Source of the DNA: JAUIET01 sp039111475
GTDB lineage: Bacteria; Pseudomonadota; Gammaproteobacteria; Pseudomonadales; JAUIET01
Assembly (NCBI GenBank): GCA_039111475.1
Contig: JBCCIP010000002.1
Coordinates: 1-64,000, forward strand
Direction: 5' to 3'
DNA length: 64,000 nt
The notes under the pieces are model-generated. The model had not been told where the DNA came from, did not search any database, and was given only the letters and a program-made list of their open reading frames with translations. Of the stretch, positions 44,704 to 54,499 are shown piece after piece (positions within the stretch are counted from its first letter, which is position 1; the number at the start of each line of letters is the position of its first letter). Made by a program: the position numbers and the translations under genes.

Positions 44704-46404
44704 CTAGTGTATTTTGACGCCTTCCTTGTAAGTGGCTAACACCTTGATATCTTTTATCGTCATTGGGTCGACGCTTAATGGGTTGGCATCAAGAATCACC
44801 AGGTCGGCAAGTTTGCCTGCCGCGATCGAGCCTTTGCGGTCTTCTTCAAAATACTGCCAGGCACCGTCAATGGTAATGGCGCGCAATGCTCTTTCCGGAC
44901 TGATCTTTTCTCCCTCGCCAATAAATGCTCCCGAACGAGAGACTCGGTTGACGGCAGACCACACTGTAAACAATGGGTTGAGTGGGGTGACCATATAATC
45001 GCTATGATTAGTGAAATGCAGCCCTAATTCCGAGACGGTTTTCAGCGGGCTTAGGAAGTGAGCGCGTTTTACCCCAAGATTCTTAACATGAACATCGCCC
45101 CAAAAATAGGCGTGATTGGTGAAGAAAGAAGGCACCATACCGTAGTGCGCGTAGTCCTGCAGTTGATCAGGGCGAACAAACTGCGAGTGAATGATAACGG
45201 TTCGACTGTCATCGCCTTCCATCGGAGTGAGCTTCTTATGGGCGTTGAGTAACATATCGATTGCCGCGTCGGCATTAGCGTGCACAAACGCCTGCATATC
45301 CGCCTCATAAACCATGGCCAATAGTTTTTCGAACTCTGCAGCAGGCAACAGAGGCTCACCGTGCCAATTCTCCTCTCCGCCCGGACCACCAGTCAGGAAG
45401 GGCTCAGTAAAAAAAGCGGTTTTTCCTTGTGGTGAACCATCGGTAACCAATTTAATGCCACCAATTTTTAGTCGATTGTTATAGTGTTTGTACCCCGGAA
45501 ACTCTTTGATGAACTGTGGGATTTCGCCAAACGCACCTAATACCACTAAATCCAGTTGGAGTTGTTCGTTTGTGGCGGCCTCTTTAAAAAGCTCGAAGTC
45601 CTTGATGTTCCCTGCGCCATCCTGAGCTGTTGTAATACCGTTAGCGGCATAGTGTTGCTGGGCTATCATAAGATTACTGCGTCGTTCTTCCGCGCTGCTC
45701 TGAAATATTTCTGCGGCAACTGGAAACCAGGCAGTTTCCATCACCAGGCCCAAAGGTTCGTTGCTATCGTTTCGTCTTACAATTATTCCGCCTGCGGGTG
45801 TTGGCGTATTTGCGTCGTAAGAAAGTGCTTCAAAACCTTTGCTATTGAGCACAGCACCGTGAAAAGACACATGTATTAACACGACCGGATTGTCTGGAAA
45901 TGCGGCATCAATGTCATCGCGATTAATATCGCGTCCGTCACTTAAGGTATCGGCGTCATAGCCATAGGCAATCAGCCACTCACCATCATTGGCGCCATTT
46001 TTTTGCTTTAGTGATTTCAGCTCGGCAATAATGTCTGCGATGCTGGTCATGTTGCCAACCGGCGCGCCAGACACATTGCCCCATTTGGCAGATGCAATTG
46101 CTTGCGCAAAATGACTGTGGCCGTCGATGAAACCTGGCAGCAAGGTGTTACCTTCCAGACTAATCTGCTGTTTGGCTGTTGCTCGATATTTTTCCAGTTC
46201 GCTTAGTGCGCCAACTGCCAGTATTTGACCGTCTTTTACCACCACCGCTTCTGCGTTTGCCATTGATGTTTCCATGGTGACAATAGGTCCGCCACTTATG
46301 AAAAGATCGGCGCTGAGATCAGGTGCCTGAATATCTGTTGCGTTGTTGCACCCTGCAAGTACAAGAAAAAAAGACAAAAGCAAAATTCGGATGACTATTT
46401 TCAT
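44704..46404 (-). CDS. Amidohydrolase lipoprotein (YtcJ-like)
   Basis: A 566-residue protein with a lipoprotein signal (LAGC, Cys19) and an Amidohydro_3 (PF07969) TIM barrel: NTLLPGFIDGHSHF with the metal-binding HxH, a late NHSDY segment and LADLVILDANPL near the end. It hydrolyses a C-N bond of an unknown substrate in the periplasm. It converges with the SDR gene, 14 bp apart. Confidence 0.9.
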   Translation of the reverse strand: MKIVIRILLLSFFLVLAGCNNATDIQAPDLSADLFISGGPIVTMETSMANAEAVVVKDGQILAVGALSELEKYRATAKQQISLEGNTLLPGFIDGHSHFAQAIASAKWGNVSGAPVGNMTSIADIIAELKSLKQKNGANDGEWLIAYGYDADTLSDGRDINRDDIDAAFPDNPVVLIHVSFHGAVLNSKGFEALSYDANTPTPAGGIIVRRNDSNEPLGLVMETAWFPVAAEIFQSSAEERRSNLMIAQQHYAANGITTAQDGAGNIKDFELFKEAATNEQLQLDLVVLGAFGEIPQFIKEFPGYKHYNNRLKIGGIKLVTDGSPQGKTAFFTEPFLTGGPGGEENWHGEPLLPAAEFEKLLAMVYEADMQAFVHANADAAIDMLLNAHKKLTPMEGDDSRTVIIHSQFVRPDQLQDYAHYGMVPSFFTNHAYFWGDVHVKNLGVKRAHFLSPLKTVSELGLHFTNHSDYMVTPLNPLFTVWSAVNRVSRSGAFIGEGEKISPERALRAITIDGAWQYFEEDRKGSIAAGKLADLVILDANPLSVDPMTIKDIKVLATYKEGVKIH

Positions 46405-46515
46405 TGGATTGACGTTAAGCGTTTGGCGAAAGTAGGGGGTAGTTCGTGCGTATTATCACGTAACAACGGAGTCATGAAAACCCGGCATGGAGTTGGGCAA
46501 GCGTGCTAGAGATCT

Positions 46516-47562
46516 TCACCTATCCAGGTAATACTCAAGAATTTGTCTATCCTTGAAATATCTTTGGATATCCGCATTGTGGGCCACTCCCGTTTTTTGC
46601 AATTCGTCTCGCACGTGCAGGCGTGCGCCATTCAAACGTTTCTGCGTGCGAGCTTTAGTCGGCCCAAAGCCATAGTCGTATTCGTAGTATTTATCGCCAC
46701 TCAAGCCAGCCGTGATATTGGCGGTAGCACATTGAAAGTAGCTGCCTTGCAGATAATCAAACACTTTACACAGGCTCTCCGGAATCTTGTCTTGGACAGG
46801 CCATTGGCCGCCTGCAGCATGAGAATCATCAAACAATTGCTCCGTGTAGTTACGCAACATGTTTGCGTGCTCACCAAGCCAGTTGAGCGGTTCAGGGTCA
46901 CAAATAAAATGTGCCTTACTGGCACCAGCAAGTGCGAAATCTGCCAGACATGGGCGGTTTCCTAAGAGAAAACCGTTTTCGGAAAAATGTTCTGCCAGTG
47001 CGCGAAGCATATTTTTAAAATCACTTTGCACTGCTTCTGCCTGGCCTGGTCCCACGCCATTGTACTCGCATACATCCCTACCAAAGCCCTCATACATCAC
47101 CTGGCCAATGGGTGTTAGCTGTTCAATCTCTTCAGTAGTGAAGTCAAGATCAATGCTTCTATCAAGCACCATATTGGCACCAAAGCGCGCACCCACCCAC
47201 ACCACATTGTCAGTGTAACACCAGCGTGAATGAACGCATGCGCGGCCTAGCCAGTGATTAAATGCGTCTTCCAGAATGTAGCAACAGGCGCGTTGCAGAG
47301 GGGTGTCTGGGATAACTGGATACTCCGGGAAACGATTATGCAACATTGGTCCGATCGCAATCGTGTCATGAATCAACCATTTCTCGGGCGTTTTCAGTAG
47401 GGGAATAAAGTGTGTACCGGCTCTGGCCTCTAGCTCCGCTTGGCGTTCTTCTGTTTTGAACCGATATTCCCATGGTATCTGCTGAAACCTTAGTTGCGCT
47501 TCAAGCTTGCGTGTAAAAAAGCTCATTTCCGACCCGATTAACTGATAGATGCCTTTGTACAT
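46516..47562 (-). CDS. GST-fold protein, long form
   Basis: A 348-residue protein: thioredoxin-like N-domain (YQLIGSEMSFFTRKLEAQL, FIPLLKTPEKWLIHDT) and a long helical C-domain with GNRPCLADFALAG, typical of GSTs, plus about 100 extra residues at the C-terminus. ATG 47562 (MYKGIYQL) is chosen because it starts the GST domain. It is divergent from the dienoyl-CoA isomerase gene, 99 bp away. The substrate is unknown. Confidence 0.8.
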   Translation of the reverse strand: MYKGIYQLIGSEMSFFTRKLEAQLRFQQIPWEYRFKTEERQAELEARAGTHFIPLLKTPEKWLIHDTIAIGPMLHNRFPEYPVIPDTPLQRACCYILEDAFNHWLGRACVHSRWCYTDNVVWVGARFGANMVLDRSIDLDFTTEEIEQLTPIGQVMYEGFGRDVCEYNGVGPGQAEAVQSDFKNMLRALAEHFSENGFLLGNRPCLADFALAGASKAHFICDPEPLNWLGEHANMLRNYTEQLFDDSHAAGGQWPVQDKIPESLCKVFDYLQGSYFQCATANITAGLSGDKYYEYDYGFGPTKARTQKRLNGARLHVRDELQKTGVAHNADIQRYFKDRQILEYYLDR

Positions 47563-47661
47563 GAAGGTGTTCCGAGGGTGGTTTCTATTGGCAGTATATG
47601 TGCCATAATAATGTGAAAGCAAGCGCACCGCCGCCAATTCACGATACTTAAGGAACTTACC

Positions 47662-48474
47662 ATGGTTTTTTCTTCCAATACTTTATCCGTTGAAGTGCAC
47701 GATCACGTTGCAACGTTGTGGCTTGACCGCGCTGAGAAACTGAACGCTGTTTCTATGGACATGTGGCAGGATTTTCCACGGGCAATGGCTGCCATCGCTG
47801 AGGACGAGACTGTTCGTGCGGTGGTCATTAAAGGGCGGGGCAAGAGCTTCTGCGTGGGTATTGATCTTTCCAGTTTTGCCGAGAAGCCTGATTTATCTAC
47901 GGCGATTGGTGCGCAGCAGCAAATCAAAATAACTCGCACCTGCCAGCAGGCGATCACTGCGGTGGCGGAATGCGCGGTACCTGTAATCGCGGCGATTCAC
48001 TCGCATTGTTTGGGAGCAGCGGTAGATCTGATTACTGCGTGTGACATTCGCCTTGCGTCCAATGATGCAACATTTGGTGTTCGCGAAACCAAAATTGGCA
48101 TTGTAGCCGATGTGGGTACCTTACAACGCTTGCCCGCAATTGTGGGGGCTGGTCACGTTGCTGAACTTGCTTATACCGGCAAAGACATTGATGCTACCAG
48201 GGCTGAAAAGATCGGCTTGGTGAACGATGTGTACGACAGTGCGGAGGCCGTCAGTGATGCGGCAATGGAAATGGCTAAAGAGATCGCCGCCAATGCACCG
48301 TTGGCAGTGCGTGGTACCAAGTATATTTTGCAACAAGGTGAAGACCTAACCACCGAGCAAAGCTTGACGCTTAATGGTTTGTGGACCATGGTGACTACCC
48401 TCAATTCGGATGACTTGAGTGAAGCCATGCGCGCTTTTATGGAGAAACGACCCAGCCAATTTAGAGGGCGTTAA
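47662..48474 (+). CDS. Delta3,5-Delta2,4-dienoyl-CoA isomerase-like crotonase
   Basis: A 270-residue crotonase. VDLITACDIR gives Asp122, and VRETKIGIVADVGTLQRLP gives Glu142 and Asp150. The spacing 20 and 8 equals that of the three acids of the rat dienoyl-CoA isomerase (Asp176, Glu196, Asp204), unlike hydratases. It would shift double bonds while unsaturated fatty acids with odd-numbered double bonds are degraded. AAGGAAC lies 7 bases before the ATG. HIBADH-family and PhyH genes follow on the same strand. Confidence 0.88.
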   Translation: MVFSSNTLSVEVHDHVATLWLDRAEKLNAVSMDMWQDFPRAMAAIAEDETVRAVVIKGRGKSFCVGIDLSSFAEKPDLSTAIGAQQQIKITRTCQQAITAVAECAVPVIAAIHSHCLGAAVDLITACDIRLASNDATFGVRETKIGIVADVGTLQRLPAIVGAGHVAELAYTGKDIDATRAEKIGLVNDVYDSAEAVSDAAMEMAKEIAANAPLAVRGTKYILQQGEDLTTEQSLTLNGLWTMVTTLNSDDLSEAMRAFMEKRPSQFRGR

Positions 48475-48586
48475 ATCGGCGAGTTTGCCTGTCGGAATTT
48501 TGTATGCCTTGAGTGCATTTTTGCTGTATTTTACGCCGTGATCGTAGCTGTACATATTCGTAAAAGCACGCACATCGGAGAATGCA

Positions 48587-49498
48587 ATGCGCATAGGATT
48601 CATAGGCCTGGGAACCATGGGGGCGGCGGCCTCGCTCAATTTGATTCGCGGTGGCCACCAATTGGCCGTATGCGATCTCGATAAAACGCGTGCTGAAGCA
48701 CATATTGCGCTAGGAGCAACCTGGGCAGAGACGCCAAGCGAAGCGGCTGCCAATGCAGACGTGGTGTTTACCATGGTGTTTGGCCCAAAGCAGATTGAAC
48801 AAGTGGTTAGAGGTGATGATGGGTTGATCGAATCTCTGGGCAAAGGGCAGGTGTGGATAGACATGACCACCAGCCATCCGGAGCTGTCGCGAAGCCTGGC
48901 AGCTGCGGTCAATGCAACAGGTGCGCAGGCAATCGACGCGCCCGTTACCGGTGCGGTTGATGGTGCGCGCTCTGGCAACATGACCCAGTTTGCCGGGGGC
49001 GATGAAGCAACCGTAGAGCGTCTACGCCCGATGATGGAACTGATGGGGCCTGTGCATTACATGGGTGAAAATGGCTCTGGTGCCATTACCAAATTGGCAA
49101 GCAATCAATTGTGGGCCATACACGCCACCGCTATGGGTGAAGCTCTGGTGATGGCGACCAAGTCTGGAGTTGATTTATCGCGTGCGTGGAATGCGCTTAA
49201 GATTGGGGCAAGTGAAAGTTGGTGCTTGCACCACGACGCGCCCTCAGTTTTTGCCGGCCATTACGACCCTTCTTTCACGCTGGACCTCTGTGAAAAAGAT
49301 CTAAACCTGATTGTTGGTGCGTGTGACAGCGCCAACACACAAGCGCCTTTGACACGGCTGGTGAAACAACGCTTTGACATGGCCCGCGAAAAGTACGGCG
49401 GTGACAAAGGTGAATTGCACGTCGTTAAACTGGAAGAAGATGCCGCAGGTGTGTCGCTGCAAATGGATGGAGATTGGGTTCCGCATTGGGAAGTCTAG
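48587..49498 (+). CDS. 3-Hydroxyisobutyrate dehydrogenase-family reductase
   Basis: A 303-residue beta-hydroxyacid dehydrogenase: GFIGLGTMG (4-12) for NAD(P), DAPVTGAVDGARSG (117-130) substrate loop, and the catalytic Lys169 in ITKLASNQ. Family members act on 3-hydroxyisobutyrate, tartronate semialdehyde and related acids; the imine reductases also belong here but lack this Lys. It precedes the PhyH gene by 27 bp, so the two are likely co-transcribed. Confidence 0.88.
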   Translation: MRIGFIGLGTMGAAASLNLIRGGHQLAVCDLDKTRAEAHIALGATWAETPSEAAANADVVFTMVFGPKQIEQVVRGDDGLIESLGKGQVWIDMTTSHPELSRSLAAAVNATGAQAIDAPVTGAVDGARSGNMTQFAGGDEATVERLRPMMELMGPVHYMGENGSGAITKLASNQLWAIHATAMGEALVMATKSGVDLSRAWNALKIGASESWCLHHDAPSVFAGHYDPSFTLDLCEKDLNLIVGACDSANTQAPLTRLVKQRFDMAREKYGGDKGELHVVKLEEDAAGVSLQMDGDWVPHWEV

Positions 49499-49525
49499 AT
49501 AGTAGGGGTCACGAGGAGAGATGTA

Positions 49526-50386
49526 ATGCATAGCAGTATTGAGGCGTTGATCACGCCACAGTTAGTGGATCAGTATTTCGAGAATGGTGTGGTGTTGCTC
49601 CCGAATATTGTTGAGTTGTATTGGATAGAAAAGCTGCGCCTTGGTGTTGATAAGAATATTACTAAGCCAAGTCCTCGCGGTCGTGTTTGGGACAAAGATG
49701 AGTTAGGCAATGTCTGCCTTTTTGATGCACAAGCCTGGACTGAAATTGATGAGTATCGTGAGTTTGTAGAAAACGGCCCGCTCGCTGAGATAGCCGGTCG
49801 CCTGATGAATGCAAACGAAGTAAATTTCTTCTACGACGCGATTTTTGCGCGAACCCCAGGTAATCAATTTCGTACTCCGTTTCACCAAGATGAACCCTAT
49901 TGGTCGGTTGAGGGCTTTAACACCTGTTCCATCTGGATGCCCTTGGTGCCAGTTGAGAAAAGAAGTGCATTAGAATTTGTAAAAGGTTCTCACCGTTGGC
50001 CGCATAAGTACAAACAGACCAATTTTGGCGCGCTCACGGGGCATGAGGCTGATCAAGTTCATTTTGATGACGAGGACACTGTACCGTTCCCCGACATTGA
50101 AGGCCGTCGTGAGCAATACGACATACTCAGTTGGGATATGAAACCGGGTGATATCGCTGTGTTCAACGCGCGTATGATTCATGGCGGTTCAGGTAATCTG
50201 GCGCCGGAAAAGGCTTTGCGTGTATTCAACACACAGTGGCTGGGTGATGATGTACGGATTAACTTTCGCCCGGAGGGTATGGATCCGGATCACTCGACGG
50301 TGATGATGGAGCATGGCCTGCAGCATGGTGATCGCGTTTCAGGTCCATTATACCCATTGCTTTGGCGTCGGCACAAAGACAATTAG
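49526..50386 (+). CDS. Phytanoyl-CoA dioxygenase (PhyH) family protein
   Basis: A 286-residue Fe(II)/2-oxoglutarate oxygenase: iron ligands His120 and Asp122 (FHQDEPYW) and His219 (MIHGGSGN), with Arg232 for 2-oxoglutarate. Family members hydroxylate fatty acyl chains or small metabolites. GAGGAG lies about 6 bases before the ATG. Position after the isomerase and dehydrogenase genes suggests branched or unusual acyl chains as substrate, which is inference. Confidence 0.9.
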   Translation: MHSSIEALITPQLVDQYFENGVVLLPNIVELYWIEKLRLGVDKNITKPSPRGRVWDKDELGNVCLFDAQAWTEIDEYREFVENGPLAEIAGRLMNANEVNFFYDAIFARTPGNQFRTPFHQDEPYWSVEGFNTCSIWMPLVPVEKRSALEFVKGSHRWPHKYKQTNFGALTGHEADQVHFDDEDTVPFPDIEGRREQYDILSWDMKPGDIAVFNARMIHGGSGNLAPEKALRVFNTQWLGDDVRINFRPEGMDPDHSTVMMEHGLQHGDRVSGPLYPLLWRRHKDN

Positions 50387-50444
50387 AAGGGTTAGGTCTT
50401 GGCTTAATTGATCGTTTGAGCACTAACCGAGTCAATGTCTCAAA

Positions 50445-51965
50445 CTAGAGACGTGCTTTTTTTACCTTTGTTTTGGCGCTTTTCTTAGTTGGTGTGTTCG
50501 CTTTGGCTCGCGACTTGGTTTTTGTCTTAGGCTTGACCTTGGTTTTTTTGGCTGGTGCATTGAAACCAGCCGCTTCTTCAAGCTCTATTAGAGCGTCTTC
50601 CATGTAATCGATCATGCGCTGAACCTGGGGTACGGACCGTCTGCAGGCGATGATGCCGAAGTCTACGTTTTGGTCGTAGGTAACCAGAGTTATGTTGACA
50701 GCCATGCCATCTGTGATGATGGAAAGGGGATAAGACCCGTCCATGCGGGCACCATTCCAGTACATGGTCTCGCGAATGCCCGGTACATTGGATATGGTTA
50801 CGTTGTAAGGTGGCATATGCGACACCAGTCCTAATGGCATCAATATGATTGAAGGTGACTGCATAATCATGCTGACCAGTTCCACTTCTTTTGGCGACAT
50901 ACCTTCATAAAACCCTTTGCCAGCCCTTACTGAATCAATAATGGCCTGAATACGCTCTGCGGGGTCAGCAATATTAGTGGCAAGGTCAGCACTTATCGTT
51001 GCAACCGCGTTGCCGGATTCCACGTCACCTGCTTGGCGCAGGGAAACCGGCACCATCGCTTTAAGCGATTGCCCGGGCAACTCGGCATGATTGAACATGT
51101 ATTTGCGCAGAGAGCCGGCGCACATCGCCAGCACGGCGTCGTTAAAGGTGCCACCAAAAGCTTTGCCAACCTTATAAATACGAGCAAAAGGCCAGGTCTG
51201 TGCAACGAAGCGCCGTGCACCGTCTATTGAGCCATTGAGCGAGCTGGTAGGAACCTTCAAATGCGGCAGCGACAGCTTGTCAACTCCACGCCCACTCCAA
51301 GCCTGTGTGAACCCTTTTACGGCGCGGTACAGATTTGCGCTGCTGTCAAAGCTAGACTTCAGCATGTCAGCTACGTTGCGTAATTCCTCGTCTGAATGTT
51401 CCGCACGCTTGCCCATGCGCAGCGAGTCTTTGTAACGTTCCCAGGACTGAAGTGAAAGAGGCGACTCATACAGCACATGATCGGGGTCGGCGGAGAGCAT
51501 GCTACGAGAAATATGGATGGATCTGGCGCCATCTACCGCGGCGTGATGGGTCTTGGTGTACACTGCGAACTGTCTGTTTTGCAGGCCTTCGATCAGGTGT
51601 ATTTCCCACAGCGGGCGGTTTCTATCAAGCAATGTACCATGTAGCCTGGAGACCAGGTTAAACAGTTCTCGGTAACGACCCGGTTTTGGCAGCGCTGAGT
51701 GGCGAACGTGGTAATCCATGTCCAGGGTGGTGTCGGGTTGCCAGAATGAATCACCCGCGAGGCCTAGTCGGCCAGTTTTCAATTTATCGCCAAACGGCGG
51801 AAGCAAGGCATCTGCGGTGCGTAAATTAAGCGCCATATCGTGCAAGAACTCTTGCTCATCAGCGCCATCAGGCAGCGTATACAGGCTGACACCACCAACG
51901 TGCATGGGCATTTCCCGGCTTTCTGACACCAGGAAGGCCTTGTCTACCATACTGAGTTTTTTCAT
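50445..51965 (-). CDS. Wax ester synthase/diacylglycerol acyltransferase
   Basis: A 506-residue WS/DGAT: MSMVDKAFL-type start, the catalytic HHAAVDG (His140, His141, Asp145), a central PLW motif (RNRPLWEIH) and a late NVPG segment. It makes wax esters or triacylglycerol from acyl-CoA at the membrane. The last 40 residues are a Lys/Thr/Ala-rich, strongly basic tail (about 468-506) not usual in the family. It is divergent from the patatin gene, with an inverted repeat between. Confidence 0.94.
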   Translation of the reverse strand: MKKLSMVDKAFLVSESREMPMHVGGVSLYTLPDGADEQEFLHDMALNLRTADALLPPFGDKLKTGRLGLAGDSFWQPDTTLDMDYHVRHSALPKPGRYRELFNLVSRLHGTLLDRNRPLWEIHLIEGLQNRQFAVYTKTHHAAVDGARSIHISRSMLSADPDHVLYESPLSLQSWERYKDSLRMGKRAEHSDEELRNVADMLKSSFDSSANLYRAVKGFTQAWSGRGVDKLSLPHLKVPTSSLNGSIDGARRFVAQTWPFARIYKVGKAFGGTFNDAVLAMCAGSLRKYMFNHAELPGQSLKAMVPVSLRQAGDVESGNAVATISADLATNIADPAERIQAIIDSVRAGKGFYEGMSPKEVELVSMIMQSPSIILMPLGLVSHMPPYNVTISNVPGIRETMYWNGARMDGSYPLSIITDGMAVNITLVTYDQNVDFGIIACRRSVPQVQRMIDYMEDALIELEEAAGFNAPAKKTKVKPKTKTKSRAKANTPTKKSAKTKVKKARL

Positions 51966-52140
51966 AGCTGGCCTTAGTGACTGCGGGTTTTTATCTTATA
52001 AGATGGATAGTGCTATACGGCAACCATCGCGTCAAATGAACTTCGCCTCAAAACCTCAGACATCACTGCCTGGTATACCAGCCACGTTGTCGTTGAGCGG
52101 GAGTATCAGTTAGCAGGCTGCTGTAGTATTTCTTATTGTA

Positions 52141-52159
52141 ATGGCATTGAATATGCCAT
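52141..52159. promoter_or_regulatory. ATGGCAT-N5-ATGCCAT inverted repeat, candidate operator
   Basis: Perfect 7-bp arms in the 295-bp gap between the divergent WS/DGAT (start 51965) and patatin (start 52261) genes. It could allow shared control of lipid storage and breakdown. No other feature is supported in this gap. Confidence 0.4.
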
Positions 52160-52260
52160 AATAAAACGATACAAGACCGATTGCTTAAATGCGTCAAGTC
52201 CGGGGTTTGGGTAGAAAGCACCCAATGTAGTAGTGCGAGCTCGATGTAAGGAAATTTGGA

Positions 52261-53682
52261 TTGATTGTGGGTAAAGAAAAGCAGTTAATGCGCGATCTCA
52301 AAAGCGCCGATAGTTACCAGGAGTGGCTTGAGGCCGCGCAAGCCCATGACAAGCACAAGGGTCTGGATCGATGGCGTAAGCAGGACCAGAGCAAGCAATA
52401 CGATTACGTTTCCATAAGATCACGTCTGGACCGACTTCGAAGCCTGAACGCCAGGCACAACAATCGTGGCTTGTTGTTCGCGCTCAATGAAGGCATACAC
52501 GGCAATATGGGTGGTATGGGGCGTGCTGGCCTGTATGGACATGCCTTGTCAGGTACCAAGCACCTGATAGAGCAATACATAGACGAGATTGTTCACACTT
52601 TGGAACACCTCGCCGTTGAAGACAGCGGTGATATCACCGCTGAGGAAAAACTCGATTTTTTCCGTCGTGCCAGTCATTGTTTTGGCCACTCAGCATTCAT
52701 GATGAGTGGATCTGGATCTTTGTTGTATTTTCACTTGGGCGTTGCACGGGCTCTCCATCAGCAAGATTTATTGCCAATGGTTATGTCAGGCTCCAGCGGA
52801 GGTTCCATCGTTGGTAGCATAGTATGTAGCTACACGGATGAGGAATTGCATGAGCTGCTGCAGGCCGATACCTTCCTCCAGCAATTGCCCGAACCGGCCA
52901 GACGTGGCGGCATTGCCGACCCGGTTGATCTTGAAGAAGTGCTTAGCCACTACCTGCCTGATGACCTTACTTTCCAGAGCTCTTTTGAGAAAACGGGCAG
53001 AGCGATGAATGTGTCGATTGCTCCAGCGGAAACCCATCAGAATTCTCGGCTTCTCAATGCCACCACATCGCCTAGTGTACTGGTTCGAAGTGCGGTAATG
53101 GCTTCTGCCGCCGTTCCGGGCATCTTCCCGCCCGTTACATTGCAGGCTCTGGACGATGACGGTCAGCGCAAGAGTTACCTGCCTGCGCGGCGCTGGGTGG
53201 ATGGATCTGTCAGCGATGATATGCCGGCCAAACGCCTGGCACGCTTGTATGGCGTTAATCACTACATTGTTAGCCAAACCAATCCTCACGTTCTGCCTTT
53301 TGTAACCGATGGGCATCGCAAGCAAACCTCACTGGGGCTGCTTCAAACCGCGGCCAGGCGTGCTACCCGCGAATGGTTTAATGCCGTCACCATGATTATC
53401 GACAGAGCGGATACGCGTAACGGCCGAATCACGCAAACCACCAGTCTTATGCGCTCGATCATCAATCAGGACTACGTGGGAGATATCAATATTCTGCCGG
53501 ATTATCGATTGGTAGACCCTAGGAAGTTGCTGGGCTTTCCCGGTGAGAAGCAGGTGTTGAAGCTGGTTGCGTCAGGTGAGCGTTGCGCCTGGCCCAAGCT
53601 GGAAATGATTCGCCAGCAAACCAGGATCAGCCGCACTCTTAGAGAAATTTTGCAGCGCTTTGAGAAAGCCGCTGTCGCGTAA
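52261..53682 (+). CDS. Patatin-like phospholipase with N-terminal DUF3336
   Basis: A 473-residue lipid acyl hydrolase. Residues about 10-140 are the helical DUF3336 part. The patatin domain holds the oxyanion loop SGSGSLLYFHLGV (149-161), nucleophile Ser179 (GSSGG) and catalytic Asp314 in VDGSVSDD. It resembles triacylglycerol lipases (Tgl type). The TTG at 52261 is the likely start because AAGGAA lies 7 bases before it; ATG 52288 is an alternative. It faces the WS/DGAT gene and precedes an SDR gene by 21 bp. Confidence 0.92.
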   Translation: MIVGKEKQLMRDLKSADSYQEWLEAAQAHDKHKGLDRWRKQDQSKQYDYVSIRSRLDRLRSLNARHNNRGLLFALNEGIHGNMGGMGRAGLYGHALSGTKHLIEQYIDEIVHTLEHLAVEDSGDITAEEKLDFFRRASHCFGHSAFMMSGSGSLLYFHLGVARALHQQDLLPMVMSGSSGGSIVGSIVCSYTDEELHELLQADTFLQQLPEPARRGGIADPVDLEEVLSHYLPDDLTFQSSFEKTGRAMNVSIAPAETHQNSRLLNATTSPSVLVRSAVMASAAVPGIFPPVTLQALDDDGQRKSYLPARRWVDGSVSDDMPAKRLARLYGVNHYIVSQTNPHVLPFVTDGHRKQTSLGLLQTAARRATREWFNAVTMIIDRADTRNGRITQTTSLMRSIINQDYVGDINILPDYRLVDPRKLLGFPGEKQVLKLVASGERCAWPKLEMIRQQTRISRTLREILQRFEKAAVA

Positions 53683-53703
53683 ATATTATAAGGATTAACT
53701 AAC

Positions 53704-54477
53704 ATGCTTAGCGAACTTTTCTCAATGCAGGATAAAGTCTGCGTTGTTACCGGTGGCTCTCGCGGACTGGGTTTTTACATGGCCAAGGCGTTTCTGGGTG
53801 CCGGTGCAAAACGTGTCTACATTACCGCACGCAAAACGGATGCTTGCAATGCAGCTGCTGAGGAACTGTCTGAGTTTGGCGAATGCATTTCCCTGCCTGG
53901 CGACATCAGTAGCATGGATGAAGTTGTGGCTTTAGCAAATACATTAAAGGAACGCGAAGAGAGCATAGAGGTTCTGGTGAATAACGCCGGGCGTGGCTGG
54001 TTAGAGAGCTTTGAGAACTTCCCGGAAATGGGTTGGGATAAAGTGATGGACCTGAATGTTAAGTCGCCGTTCTTTCTCACTCGAGAATTGACACCATTGC
54101 TTGCAAAGGGAGCGAGTGCAGAAAATACTGCGAGCGTGATCAATATTGGTTCTGTTGCCGGTATTTGCGGAGAAACTGATACTCTGAGCTATGCACCTAG
54201 CAAATCGGCTATTCATCAAGTAACCCGTAACCTGTCTGCAGTACTTGCTGCGCAACATATTCGAGTGAATGCCATTGCTCCCGGCCGCTTTTTTACCGCA
54301 ATGACTGAGTACGTAGGAAAGGAACAGTATGAGCGTGAATGTGCGTCTATTCCCCTACGGCGCTGGGGTGGAGAGAAAGACATTGCCGGGCTCGCCATAA
54401 TGCTTGCCAGTGCTGCCGGCGGATTTATTACAGGGCAGATTATTCCAGTGGATGGTGGCACAACCGTCGTACGTTAG
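53704..54477 (+). CDS. Short-chain dehydrogenase/reductase
   Basis: A 257-residue SDR: TGGSRGLG (16-23), NNAG (93-96) and catalytic Ser150, Tyr163, Lys167. TAR after the second strand suggests NADP. It follows the patatin gene by 21 bp, so it may act on a fatty product such as a fatty aldehyde or beta-keto acyl chain. Its end faces the end of the isomerase-like gene. Confidence 0.92.
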   Translation: MLSELFSMQDKVCVVTGGSRGLGFYMAKAFLGAGAKRVYITARKTDACNAAAEELSEFGECISLPGDISSMDEVVALANTLKEREESIEVLVNNAGRGWLESFENFPEMGWDKVMDLNVKSPFFLTRELTPLLAKGASAENTASVINIGSVAGICGETDTLSYAPSKSAIHQVTRNLSAVLAAQHIRVNAIAPGRFFTAMTEYVGKEQYERECASIPLRRWGGEKDIAGLAIMLASAAGGFITGQIIPVDGGTTVVR

Positions 54478-54499
54478 ATACGATTGGTTTCACAGGGTG

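Noticed and set aside
48346..48981. 211-codon minus-strand frame across the isomerase and HIBADH genes
   Set aside because: It is antisense to two well-supported genes and has no ribosome site or family pattern.
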